A DNA stretch of 13,057 nt from an uncultured Polynucleobacter sp. (GCA_937996825.1 CALKUJ010000280.1:1-13057), one strand, 5' to 3'; numbered from the stretch's first letter, positions 1 to 6,072 are shown. Made by a program: numbers and translations. The notes: generated from the sequence alone by a model not told the origin.

Positions 1-487
1 TAGTCTCCTTGATTACTTCAGCGTTCATCACCAACTCAAGCTCCTCCATGCACCAGATGTGTCTACGGTCATCATGCCCCATCAACTGGTCAAGCAGCAT
101 TGCATCCTCATAAGTCTCCACAACCACCATGATTGAGCCGTCCTTCATCAGCAACTGGCAGTTCTTAATCTCCGGCACGGGCTTAACGCCACCTGCCACA
201 GCCCACGCATCCAATGCTGCGTAAGCCTTCTTCATCCCGTCCACTGCCTTTGCCAACCTGACTTCGTCCCGCTGCTTCTGTGCAGCATAGATTCTTTCGT
301 TCTGTTGCCAGACCTTGGTGCGGAACTCACTATCCACCAAACCAATAATCCTTTCAACTCCCCACTTCCGTTCATGCTCACTTTTGACGTTAATCAACTC
401 AATCAGCTTGCTTCGCATAAACAACTCAAAAGGGTCTGAAGGAATACTCGGCTGCTCCACCTTCTTTTTTATGTTCCTTGTTGCCAC
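1..487 (-). CDS. hypothetical phage protein, 3' part cut by window edge
   Basis: An open frame runs on the minus strand from a GTG at 485-487 to the window edge: 162 codons with no stop, so the C-terminus is missing. The GTG start is chosen because AAGG lies about 7 nt upstream in AAGGATTGAAAGTG; the first in-frame ATG lies about 23 codons further in and has no comparable site. The product begins V(M)ATRNIKKKVEQPSIPSDPFEL and is rich in charged residues, with probable helices in its first half (KLIELINVKSEHERKWGVER, then RIYAAQKQRDEVRLAKAVDG). No signal peptide, membrane segment or catalytic motif is visible, and I do not recognise the family. It is the first gene beyond the iteron region and follows the primase-helicase in the same direction, so it probably belongs to the replication or early module. 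Confidence is in the reading frame, not the function. Confidence 0.7.
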   Translation of the reverse strand, partial: MATRNIKKKVEQPSIPSDPFELFMRSKLIELINVKSEHERKWGVERIIGLVDSEFRTKVWQQNERIYAAQKQRDEVRLAKAVDGMKKAYAALDAWAVAGGVKPVPEIKNCQLLMKDGSIMVVVETYEDAMLLDQLMGHDDRRHIWCMEELELVMNAEVIKET

Positions 488-551
488 TTTCAATCCTTTT
501 TCTTTTCTTACATATTACTTACAAAACAATCTCAAATGCAATGCGACAAAA

Positions 552-594
552 GGACATATGGTGTGTGTCTTATAGACCCACACACCATTTGTCC
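552..594. repeat. large inverted repeat (hairpin or cruciform) at the edge of the iteron region
   Basis: Arms GGACATATGGTGTGTG (552-567) and CACACACCATTTGTCC (579-594) are reverse complements over 16 bp with one mismatch, around an 11-nt loop. The loop can add three more pairs (TCT with AGA) across a 2-nt bulge. The outer end of each arm carries one iteron unit (GACAAATG type, degenerate in the left arm). The element lies in the gap between the primase-helicase and the leftmost gene. It has no T-tract on either side, so a simple terminator is unlikely; an origin or protein-binding structure fits better. Confidence 0.75.
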
Positions 595-680
595 TACCTA
601 ATTGTCGGGACAAATGGCTTTCCCATTTGTCTCCCATTTGTCCCCATTTGTCCATTTGTCCATTTGTCCTACCATTTGTC
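586..680. repeat. iteron cluster CATTTGTC / GACAAATG; candidate replication origin
   Basis: The 8-mer CATTTGTC occurs at 586-593, 624-631, 635-642, 645-652, 653-660, 661-668 and 673-680, with one inverted copy (GACAAATG) at 609-616. Most copies extend to CCATTTGTCC. From 624 onward start-to-start spacing is 8-12 bp, about one helical turn. The cluster fills the non-coding gap just downstream of the primase-helicase stop and upstream of the leftmost gene. Short direct repeats at helical spacing beside a replication gene are the classic form of origin iterons. Binding sites for a transcription regulator of the leftmost gene are the main alternative. Origin function is inference. Confidence 0.7.
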
Positions 681-686
681 CAATGC

Positions 687-2726
687 TTATTTACTGAATG
701 GAATCACAGTACCTGACCCATCGTTTTCAGCATAGATTGCCCAGCACCAATCGTTGTGAATCTCTACTTTTTCGAGGTCAGTCAGTCCAAGTTTTACCCT
801 TGCCCATGCTTTATTGAAGGTTTGTGGCTCCACATCGCTGCCCATCTTTGCCTTGAATTCGTCACGCCATTGGTCTAGCTTGATGGCTTTATTGCGCTTT
901 CCATCAATGTTTTCCATCATTCCAAACTTCTTGATGGCACTGTGCAGACAGTTCAAAGCAAGCGTTTGGTTGCGTCCACCACCCGTTCGATCTGGCGGAG
1001 CTGATGCTTCCTTACGTCCTTGATTGACGTTCATCTCATTGTCCACTTCCACCGCCAAAGATGACACCGTATCGAACCCCAAACTTGTTGTGGATAACTC
1101 CACCGTAATCATCTGGAAACCGTACCTCTGACCATCCTCACCGTCCTTCTGCTTGCTGATGTGCAAGATGCCTTTGGGCGCGTCCTCGATGCGAATGATC
1201 TCAAGTTCCGTGTCCACGGCCCCCAATAGTGATGAATGTCCCCTCAATCCCTTGGTGGCATCCTTACCAGCGTGGTGAACGACTAGCAATGCGCAGTTGT
1301 ACCGTCCTTGGATTGCACCCGCCGCCGTAATGAACGCTCCCATGTCCTCACTGGCGTTCTCATTGCCACCGCCAAAGGCTCTAGCTAACGTGTCAATCAC
1401 TACCAACTCAAACTGGATGTCATGCGTTGCTTGGATGTCATCAACGGCTTGGATGAGGTCTTGGATGTCGGTGGCACTGCTTCGTAGGTTGATCTGCTTG
1501 CGTAGAAAGAATACTGGCGCACCACTTGGCGTGCTGTGATGCTTCTTCATGGCTTTGATACGCGCACCGATACCGCCGTGACCCTCACCAGCAATGTAAA
1601 GAACTGCACCTTGATGCTTGACTTCTTTAGTCAGGAATTCCCTGCCAGTTGCAATGCACTCCGCAATGTCCAATGCCACGAATGATTTGAATGACGCTGG
1701 TGGTGCGTACAACGCGACAAACGCTTTCTTAGGAATGACATTTTCAATGAGCCACTCCACAGGCTCATCGTCGATGTCATCCAACTGCTCAATCTTGAAG
1801 GGTTGTCTTGTTGTATTGATGGTTGATGGTTCAACTGACAAGGATTCCTTGACAGTTGTCTCTTTTTCCTCTTGTTCCGCAAACCTAGCAGGTATCGTTA
1901 CATCATCCTCATCGCCTAGTTTCTCAGCTTTCTTCGTGATTGCTGCCAAGTCCTGCTTGTCGTAGCCGTACCTGTTTACGTACTCATAAGCATCTTCCTT
2001 GATGTCGTCCAGCGGCAAGTCCACGACTCGGATGCTGTTCGTCACGTTCTTGATGGCTTTGACCGCCTTCTTCGCAAACTCCCAACCAACCTTGTCGTTG
2101 TCTGGCAGGATGACCACGTTCAGCCCTGCGAAATACTGAATGGCGTCTTCAGGGAAGCTGCTGGCTCCTTGATGAGTACAGGTCGCACAGACACCAATGG
2201 ACTTGAGCGCGTCAGCGGCCTTTTCGCCTTCCGTCAAGAAGACTGTGCGGTTGTTGACTCTGGCTTGCTCCACCTCTGGCAAGTTGTACGGGACGATCTT
2301 TGCACCAGTGATGGTTGCGTGTCTGCGTCCCTGCTCATCCACTCTCAGCTGCTTGTATGTCTTGCCCTTGGCGTCAAACGTCTTGTAACGCTGCTTAATG
2401 AACAGCGTTACACCGTCCTCGTCCGTGTAGTGCCACTCCTGTTCAAGCGTTGGCTGCTGAATTGGCTTGATTGACGCTAACAGTTCTGCTCGTGGCTCCA
2501 AGTCTGGCAGCAGTCCATAGTCCCTGATGGCTTGGAACACATCGTGCTGATCGCATCCACCGTGACACTTGAACAGCGGTTTGCTGTCGGGGCCATCAGT
2601 GATTGAGAGACTCGGATTCTTGTCACCATTACCCTGCCCATGCGTAGGCAATGGACAGCTTGCCAACCAGCTCCCATTGACCTTCTTCGCGTTGCCTAGC
2701 GCCTTTGCTATTTGTTCGGCTTGCAT
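687..2726 (-). CDS. phage primase-helicase (CHC2 zinc finger, TOPRIM, RecA-like ATPase)
   Basis: Predicted replicative primase-helicase of 679 residues. Counting from the start chosen here, residues 24-58 hold a CHC2-type zinc site (C24, H29, C54, C58). Residues 162-215 are a TOPRIM domain with its acidic TEGEK (E166) and PDND (D209, D211) motifs. From about residue 330 comes a RecA/RepA-like ATPase (AAA_25 type) with Walker A APPASFKS, Walker B VVIDTLAR and the motif VVHHAGKDATKGLRG. It should make RNA primers and unwind the fork. The C-terminal 150 residues are unassigned. The start at 2726 overlaps the stop of the 37-codon ORF upstream (TAATG). An ATG five codons earlier (2741) is an alternative preceded only by AGAAGAAG; neither start has a strong Shine-Dalgarno. 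The Walker A lacks the usual first glycine. The gene lies after a terminator and directly before the iterons, which supports a role at the origin. Confidence 0.92.
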   Translation of the reverse strand: MQAEQIAKALGNAKKVNGSWLASCPLPTHGQGNGDKNPSLSITDGPDSKPLFKCHGGCDQHDVFQAIRDYGLLPDLEPRAELLASIKPIQQPTLEQEWHYTDEDGVTLFIKQRYKTFDAKGKTYKQLRVDEQGRRHATITGAKIVPYNLPEVEQARVNNRTVFLTEGEKAADALKSIGVCATCTHQGASSFPEDAIQYFAGLNVVILPDNDKVGWEFAKKAVKAIKNVTNSIRVVDLPLDDIKEDAYEYVNRYGYDKQDLAAITKKAEKLGDEDDVTIPARFAEQEEKETTVKESLSVEPSTINTTRQPFKIEQLDDIDDEPVEWLIENVIPKKAFVALYAPPASFKSFVALDIAECIATGREFLTKEVKHQGAVLYIAGEGHGGIGARIKAMKKHHSTPSGAPVFFLRKQINLRSSATDIQDLIQAVDDIQATHDIQFELVVIDTLARAFGGGNENASEDMGAFITAAGAIQGRYNCALLVVHHAGKDATKGLRGHSSLLGAVDTELEIIRIEDAPKGILHISKQKDGEDGQRYGFQMITVELSTTSLGFDTVSSLAVEVDNEMNVNQGRKEASAPPDRTGGGRNQTLALNCLHSAIKKFGMMENIDGKRNKAIKLDQWRDEFKAKMGSDVEPQTFNKAWARVKLGLTDLEKVEIHNDWCWAIYAENDGSGTVIPFSK

Positions 2727-2839
2727 TAGTCTGCATCCCATTCTTCTTCTAGTGTTTCAATACGTTGCTCCAATTCATAGACCCTTTGAGCCAATGCAAT
2801 TACGAGCAACTCCATAAATTCTTCGTTGAGTATTTTCAT
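2726..2839 (-). CDS. small coiled-coil ORF (37 aa) coupled to the primase-helicase
   Basis: A 37-codon ORF beginning MKILNEEFMELLVIALAQRV and ending ETLEEEWDAD. It is acidic and has heptad-like leucine/isoleucine spacing, so one helix or a short coiled coil is likely. Its TAA overlaps the primase-helicase ATG (TAATG), a layout used for translational coupling and common elsewhere in this window. Against it: the ATG follows directly after a terminator T-tract and has no recognisable Shine-Dalgarno. It may be a real small protein, or mainly a leader that sets primase-helicase expression. I do not recognise a family. Confidence 0.5.
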   Translation of the reverse strand: MKILNEEFMELLVIALAQRVYELEQRIETLEEEWDAD

Positions 2840-2845
2840 AGTGAC

Positions 2846-2877
2846 AAAAAAACGGGACAGCCTTCAAGCTGCCCCGT
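2846..2877 (-). terminator. intrinsic terminator after the ssDNA-binding gene
   Basis: Read on the minus strand: ACGGGGCAGC, loop TTGAAG, GCTGTCCCGT, then seven T. The 10-bp stem has one G-U pair and no bulge. It lies 14 nt past the stop of the putative ssDNA-binding gene (2891), so it should end the leftward operon there. Readthrough, anti-termination or a separate promoter would then be needed to express the primase-helicase. Confidence 0.88.
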
Positions 2878-2890
2878 CTTTTCTAGATGC

Positions 2891-3472
2891 TTAGAACATC
2901 TCGTCGTCTTCAACAGCCAAGGCTGCGGCAGACTTAGGTGCTGCTGCTTGAGCAACTGCACCACTTGGTGTGAAGTCTTGCTCACCATCATCAGCAGGGG
3001 CGTCCATACCTTCAGGCTTTGCAACCCATGACACAACATTGAAGTTAGGGATGCGAGTTGTACCCTTACCGATCTTCTCCAACTTGCTGCCTGTGTACTC
3101 AATCACTGGCAACTTTCCAGCATTGGCAGCGCGATCTGCTGAAGCTGCTTTGTAGAGAGCTTCCAAGCCCATGTTTGGACCTGTACCGTTTGCACTCCAC
3201 TCCACAGTACCGAGTTCCTTGTTGTAGAACTTGACGCTGAAACCGCGCTTATGTTCAGGAGATGGCTGTTTGCCTTTCTGACCAAGAGCCGCATCGGGTT
3301 GCCAATCACGCGCACCTTCAGCCAACAACATCCAACCTGTTTGCACATTGTCGATGTCGAAGACCACCTTCTTTAATTGGATTTCTTCTTTAGCGTTGTT
3401 CAGCCAAGCGTTTGCAGATGGCATGAAACGGATGTAGTTACCAGAACCACCAGAGGATGAGAGATTAAGCAT
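2891..3472 (-). CDS. putative phage single-stranded DNA-binding protein
   Basis: 193 residues. The first ~150 contain many alternating beta-type stretches (YIRFMP, KKVVFDID, FSVKFYNKEL, IPNFNVVSWV). After these comes a low-complexity linker rich in alanine, proline and serine, then a very acidic tip ending VEDDEMF. A flexible tail ending in acidic residues and a final phenylalanine is the hallmark of SSB-type proteins, where the tip recruits partner proteins. The neighbours agree: a PD-(D/E)XK nuclease upstream, a resolvase in the same operon and a primase-helicase downstream. The start ATG has AAAGG about 6 nt upstream. No sequence motif proves an OB fold, so the call rests on the tail, size and context. 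A recombination accessory protein is the alternative. Confidence 0.55.
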   Translation of the reverse strand: MLNLSSSGGSGNYIRFMPSANAWLNNAKEEIQLKKVVFDIDNVQTGWMLLAEGARDWQPDAALGQKGKQPSPEHKRGFSVKFYNKELGTVEWSANGTGPNMGLEALYKAASADRAANAGKLPVIEYTGSKLEKIGKGTTRIPNFNVVSWVAKPEGMDAPADDGEQDFTPSGAVAQAAAPKSAAALAVEDDEMF

Positions 3473-3495
3473 TTGAGCCTTTCGAGTTTAAAAGT

Positions 3496-3510
3496 GCCAC
3501 GATGTGTGGC
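3496..3510 (-). other. short hairpin between nuclease and ssDNA-binding gene
   Basis: On the minus strand GCCAC-ACATC-GTGGC forms a 5-bp stem, followed by ACTTTT. It lies in the 48-nt gap after the nuclease stop, one of few true gaps in the leftward operon. The stem is short and the T-tract weak, so it may be a partial terminator, a processing site or chance. Confidence 0.3.
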
Positions 3511-3520
3511 GGGGTTTGGA

Positions 3521-4588
3521 TTATTCACCAAGTCCGACTGCTCTTGCAAGAGTCAATCCAGAAGATTCTTTCTTGGTGATGTCATCCAGCAACACCCTGT
3601 CATCTTTAGACAACAGTTTGCTTGCTTCTGCGGGACTAATGATTGACGTGACATAAATCAATTCCCGACTAATTCCGTGGGAGATGAGAGCCTCAACTGC
3701 TGCTGCTTCATCTTTCCATTTGCGTAACGCGCGTTTTGGTTGCAACTGCCAACCACGAACAACTGCGCCACCTTCCAGACGCTCTGTGGCGTACTTACGC
3801 AAGGCTTTGATGTAGTCCTCGACAGCATCAACCTTTGCCAACATTGCACCTAAGTCTTCTTCGCTCATGGTGTGCATTGCTGGCTGTGCTGCGATCTCAT
3901 TGAATTGCTCAACGTGCGCAGGACATGTTGCCTTGGCTGGACACCACTGGCAAGCCTTCTCTGTTGGCGTTGGTGTTGTGGAGCCTTCAGCAATAGCCAC
4001 CAATGCTGGTGTGAGATTCGTTGCAGCCCAATCATTCAATTCCTTGAACGTCATCTTGTGAGTGCGTGGCTCACCATGATGAGGCTGAATGATTGCCAGC
4101 TCAATGTCCTTGAACTCTGTCTTAAGACTACGCATTGCACCAATGGCATAAATCTTCATCTGATCTGAATCAGCATCAACGTAACCACGACCTGTCTTCA
4201 AGTCAGCAATGACCAATGTGTCTTTCTCGAAGTTGTACGCAAGAACGTCAGCAGTGCCACCAAGATCAATCTTGTCTGATTTGTAGGCCGTGACGTATTG
4301 CTCTACCTTCAGTGTGCCTAAACGCAGCTCCAAATCCCTGATGTGGTCAACGTGAGCTTGCGCAAAGTCTGCGTTTTGTGAAGTGATGGTGATACCTTCA
4401 ACTTCCTTGCCGATGAAGTCCGATGGAGATACACCCGTCAAGATGCAAGTCTCAGCAACTGCATGAATGGCTGTGCCAATCTGCGCAGCTTCTCCTGCTG
4501 GTTGATACGGGATGCCTTCGCACAGCTTGACGGATGCAGGGCAGTTAATCCAGCGTGATGCTGCACTAGGTCTTAGTTTGATTGTCAT
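3521..4588 (-). CDS. RecB/Cas4-like PD-(D/E)XK exonuclease (DUF2800 type)
   Basis: 355 residues from the chosen start (MTIKLRPSAASRWINCP). Visible nuclease signatures: GTAIHAVAE (H42, E46), E96, GGTADV (D114), IADLKTG (D129, K131) and QMKIY (Q143, Y147), the last being the RecB-family QxxxY motif. Cysteine C16 near the N-terminus with C213, C216 and C222 (CQWCPAKATC) matches the one-plus-three arrangement that holds an iron-sulfur cluster in Cas4/AddB-type nucleases. The likely role is 5'-3' or end-processing exonuclease in phage recombination or replication, alongside the ssDNA-binding protein and resolvase. An ATG at 4633 would add 15 residues but overlap the upstream gene by 41 nt with no Shine-Dalgarno; the 4588 start lies 4 nt after that gene's stop. 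The cluster and polarity are inferred from motifs only. Confidence 0.87.
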   Translation of the reverse strand: MTIKLRPSAASRWINCPASVKLCEGIPYQPAGEAAQIGTAIHAVAETCILTGVSPSDFIGKEVEGITITSQNADFAQAHVDHIRDLELRLGTLKVEQYVTAYKSDKIDLGGTADVLAYNFEKDTLVIADLKTGRGYVDADSDQMKIYAIGAMRSLKTEFKDIELAIIQPHHGEPRTHKMTFKELNDWAATNLTPALVAIAEGSTTPTPTEKACQWCPAKATCPAHVEQFNEIAAQPAMHTMSEEDLGAMLAKVDAVEDYIKALRKYATERLEGGAVVRGWQLQPKRALRKWKDEAAAVEALISHGISRELIYVTSIISPAEASKLLSKDDRVLLDDITKKESSGLTLARAVGLGE

Positions 4589-4592
4589 GGTT

Positions 4593-4820
4593 TCACTTTC
4601 TGTTGTAGGAATTCTTTTCTTCTTCACGCTCATGGCTGAACAAGTTGTAGATGGATGAACGTATCTCCTGCGGCACTGCCCAACCGCACACGTCAGGGTT
4701 CAACATATCTTGAAAGATGTTGTTGCGAGCTGTGAGCTGCGCTTGCGTCTTCATGAGCTCTGAGCCAAGCCAGACAATGTGTTCGCGCATCACTTCGGTT
4801 TCTGATTTGTTGTCTGTCAT
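4593..4820 (-). CDS. hypothetical phage protein, 75 aa
   Basis: 75 residues, starting MTDNKSETEVMREHIVWLGS and ending in a highly charged, lysine/glutamate-rich tail. The middle (ELMKTQAQLTARNNIFQDML) should be helical. No motif or membrane segment is seen and the family is not recognised. The ATG overlaps the previous stop by 4 nt (ATGA) with only a weak GAAG upstream, so translation is probably coupled. It lies directly before the nuclease gene in the same operon. Confidence 0.72.
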   Translation of the reverse strand: MTDNKSETEVMREHIVWLGSELMKTQAQLTARNNIFQDMLNPDVCGWAVPQEIRSSIYNLFSHEREEEKNSYNRK

Positions 4821-5035
4821 ACGTTCACTTCAATGGCAGCAATTAGCTTTTGTGCAAACAAGTATTCAGGTGTTTGGTGGCCCGAACGTGGTGTGAAATC
4901 CTTAATTAGTCCAACGCAACGCTGCTTTTCTTTTGCTGAAATTAGCTTTGCAAAGTTTTCAAGATTTTCCAATGAAACCATTGGCTTGCCATCTGATGAC
5001 CAACACAATCCTGATTTTTTAGCAAGCTCAAGCAT
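4817..5035 (-). CDS. hypothetical phage protein, 'FAxLIxAKExxxC' family
   Basis: 72 residues from ATG 5035, which has AAGGAG 6 nt upstream; an in-frame TTG at 5050 lies before that site and is rejected as a start. The core LENFAKLISAKEKQRCVGLI resembles the core of the gene at 5798-6046 (LVKFAQLIEAKEREACAVIA), and more weakly that at 5619-5801, so the three look like diverged paralogs. A second helix (AQKLIAAIEV) ends the protein. Function is unknown; the pattern is common in small proteins of betaproteobacterial phages. Its start overlaps the end of the preceding 54-aa gene by 8 nt. Confidence 0.78.
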   Translation of the reverse strand: MLELAKKSGLCWSSDGKPMVSLENLENFAKLISAKEKQRCVGLIKDFTPRSGHQTPEYLFAQKLIAAIEVNV

Positions 5036-5192
5036 CTTCATCTCCTTCAAGACATTCGTTAATCAAGTGTTGTTTAACAATTTCCAAACAGCCAATGGCT
5101 GTTGACATATATAAAGTATCGTCATACTTGTGAATCAACGCAATCATTTCATCAACAAGACCTTGCGATACTGCTCCTTGGTTTAGATTCAT
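5028..5192 (-). CDS. hypothetical phage protein, 54 aa
   Basis: 54 residues, beginning MNLNQGAVSQGLVDEMIALI and ending LEGDEDA. It is mostly helical and acidic at the C-terminus. Support for a real gene: AAGGAG 8 nt before the ATG, a 4-nt ATGA overlap with the stop of the upstream gene, and an 8-nt overlap with the next gene whose Shine-Dalgarno lies inside its last codons. Without it there would be a gap of about 150 nt in an otherwise continuous operon. No known domain is recognised. Confidence 0.78.
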   Translation of the reverse strand: MNLNQGAVSQGLVDEMIALIHKYDDTLYMSTAIGCLEIVKQHLINECLEGDEDA

Positions 5193-5407
5193 ATCCAGCT
5201 CTCCTTAATCTTGTCAATGATTGACTTTTGCTTAACAACATCAGTCAGCACAGGCGCATCATTCATTCTCTTGATGTCATCTTCAATGCGCTTGTATGAC
5301 TCATTTAATAATTCCCTGATGCACTTCTCACCGTACTCCCGCATCTGCTGCGCGGAATATTTTGCTTCAAGTACGCTGCACTTGCGTGGTAGGCGTGGGA
5401 GTTTCAT
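5189..5407 (-). CDS. hypothetical phage protein, 72 aa
   Basis: 72 residues starting MKLPRLPRKCSVLEAKYSAQ. A basic N-terminus is followed by a long helix with the pattern YSAQQMREYGEKCIRELL, which I associate with small unknown proteins of betaproteobacterial phages; no function is known to me. The start is well supported: GAGGTGAAGC-ATG, with the Shine-Dalgarno inside the last codons of the upstream gene and a 4-nt overlap. Two cysteines (C10 and C29) are too few for a zinc site. It ends four bases into the next gene (ATGA). Confidence 0.77.
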   Translation of the reverse strand: MKLPRLPRKCSVLEAKYSAQQMREYGEKCIRELLNESYKRIEDDIKRMNDAPVLTDVVKQKSIIDKIKESWI

Positions 5408-5421
5408 GCTTCACCTCGTGC
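5404..5421 (-). repeat. ARGEA gene-junction module, copy 1
   Basis: On the minus strand GCACGAGGTGAAGCATGA encodes the terminal ARGEA-stop of one gene, the Shine-Dalgarno GAGGTG and the ATG of the next. It is identical in all 18 bases to copy 2. Confidence 0.8.
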
Positions 5422-5622
5422 AAGCGCTTTGAACTTCCAATACTGCTGTGAGTGTTTCTTATATAAATGTGACCACTTGTCAGTCAAATACAAGAACTCA
5501 AGTTGAGCCTCTATTGCATACTCAAATTGCCAATCTTCAATGTGAATTTGCATCATCAACAAAGCACATGATCGTTGCCATTCAATATCAAGCAATGTAG
5601 TAAGACTTTCATTTTTTTTCAT
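5404..5622 (-). CDS. hypothetical phage protein, 72 aa, ARGEA tail
   Basis: 72 residues starting MKKNESLTTLLDIEWQRSCA and rich in aromatic residues (W, Y, F) in the second half (DWQFEYAIEAQ, KWSHLYKKHSQQYWKF). The product ends ALARGEA. The ATG is preceded by GAGGTGAAGC, within the tail codons of the previous gene, and overlaps its stop by 4 nt. The body of the protein differs from its neighbours although the tail is the same, which suggests that the tail belongs to the junction and not to the fold. No motif is recognised. Confidence 0.76.
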   Translation of the reverse strand: MKKNESLTTLLDIEWQRSCALLMMQIHIEDWQFEYAIEAQLEFLYLTDKWSHLYKKHSQQYWKFKALARGEA

Positions 5623-5636
5623 GCTTCACCTCGTGC
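5619..5636 (-). repeat. ARGEA gene-junction module, copy 2
   Basis: Identical 18-bp sequence to copy 1 (GCACGAGGTGAAGCATGA on the minus strand), joining the 60-aa gene to the 72-aa gene that follows it. Confidence 0.8.
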
Positions 5637-5801
5637 GCGAATTTTCATACCAATCATCGCAGGTAGAGTGTTTGGGTGCGATTCATCACATACCCTTGCA
5701 CAAAATGCACGCTCCATCGCAACAGCATCAGCCACCAGCTTCATTACCCAAGGTGGAACTTCACGATGTCCTGCAAGTTCTTTGATTTCTTGATTGGTCA
5801 T
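5619..5801 (-). CDS. hypothetical phage protein, 60 aa, RARGEA tail
   Basis: 60 residues starting MTNQEIKELAGHREVPPWVM. The stretch VADAVAMERAFCARVCDES resembles the 'AKExxxC' core of the genes at 5798-6046 and 4817-5035, and the end MKIRARGEA matches the end of the former, so this looks like a shortened paralog. The start is set by AGAGGTGAAGC-ATG in the tail of the previous gene. Two cysteines four residues apart (CARVC) are present, but no metal site can be claimed. Function unknown. Confidence 0.76.
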   Translation of the reverse strand: MTNQEIKELAGHREVPPWVMKLVADAVAMERAFCARVCDESHPNTLPAMIGMKIRARGEA

Positions 5802-5815
5802 GCTTCACCTCTTGC
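5798..5815 (-). repeat. ARGEA gene-junction module, copy 3
   Basis: Matches copies 1 and 2 at 17 of 18 bases (GCAAGAGGTGAAGCATGA on the minus strand); the single change is silent for the arginine codon (CGA/AGA frame). Confidence 0.78.
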
Positions 5816-6046
5816 TCGGATTGAGTTCGCAATGTCTTGTGCGCGTGAATCTCCTTCTGGACAATTTCCATGACCACATCCACAAAACCATTCTTCAGCG
5901 ATAACAGCACACGCTTCACGCTCTTTAGCTTCGATCAGTTGAGCAAATTTAACCAAATCATTTATTTCATTTCCTTCATCATCAATCCAAATGCAAGCCA
6001 TGAAAGCTATGTCGTTTGCAATATCAATAATGTCTTCTTTTGTCAT
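5798..6046 (-). CDS. hypothetical phage protein, 82 aa, 'FAQLIEAKEREAC' family
   Basis: 82 residues starting MTKEDIIDIANDIAFMACIW and ending SIRARGEA. The central LVKFAQLIEAKEREACAVIAE is a pattern seen in many small Burkholderiales phage proteins of unknown role. A short cysteine/histidine stretch follows (CGCGHGNC), which could bind metal but is too compact to be sure. The start has AAAAGGA about 6 nt upstream. It opens the run of seven small genes after a 58-nt gap, and its last codons carry the Shine-Dalgarno of the next gene. Confidence 0.8.
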   Translation of the reverse strand: MTKEDIIDIANDIAFMACIWIDDEGNEINDLVKFAQLIEAKEREACAVIAEEWFCGCGHGNCPEGDSRAQDIANSIRARGEA

Positions 6047-6072
6047 TTGTTTCCTTTTAGTTTTTTACGTCA

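Noticed and set aside
487..560. Sigma-70 promoter for the leftmost gene
   Set aside because: The best pair (TTGCAT, 18 bp, TAATAT on the minus strand) matches the consensus too poorly to claim.
586..680. CRISPR-like array
   Set aside because: The repeat unit is only 8-10 bp and spacers are 0-4 bp over most of the array; no cas genes. Iterons fit better.
315..735. Two plus-strand frames crossing the iteron region
   Set aside because: They run through the repeats and the ends of two minus-strand genes, with no ribosome site and no protein-like pattern; the minus-strand genes explain the area.
1618..1965. 115-codon plus-strand frame
   Set aside because: Antisense to the primase-helicase; serine-rich shadow without a ribosome site.
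4589..4633. N-terminal extension of the Cas4-like nuclease to ATG 4633
   Set aside because: It would overlap the upstream gene by about 41 nt without a ribosome site, and the extra residues are low-complexity.
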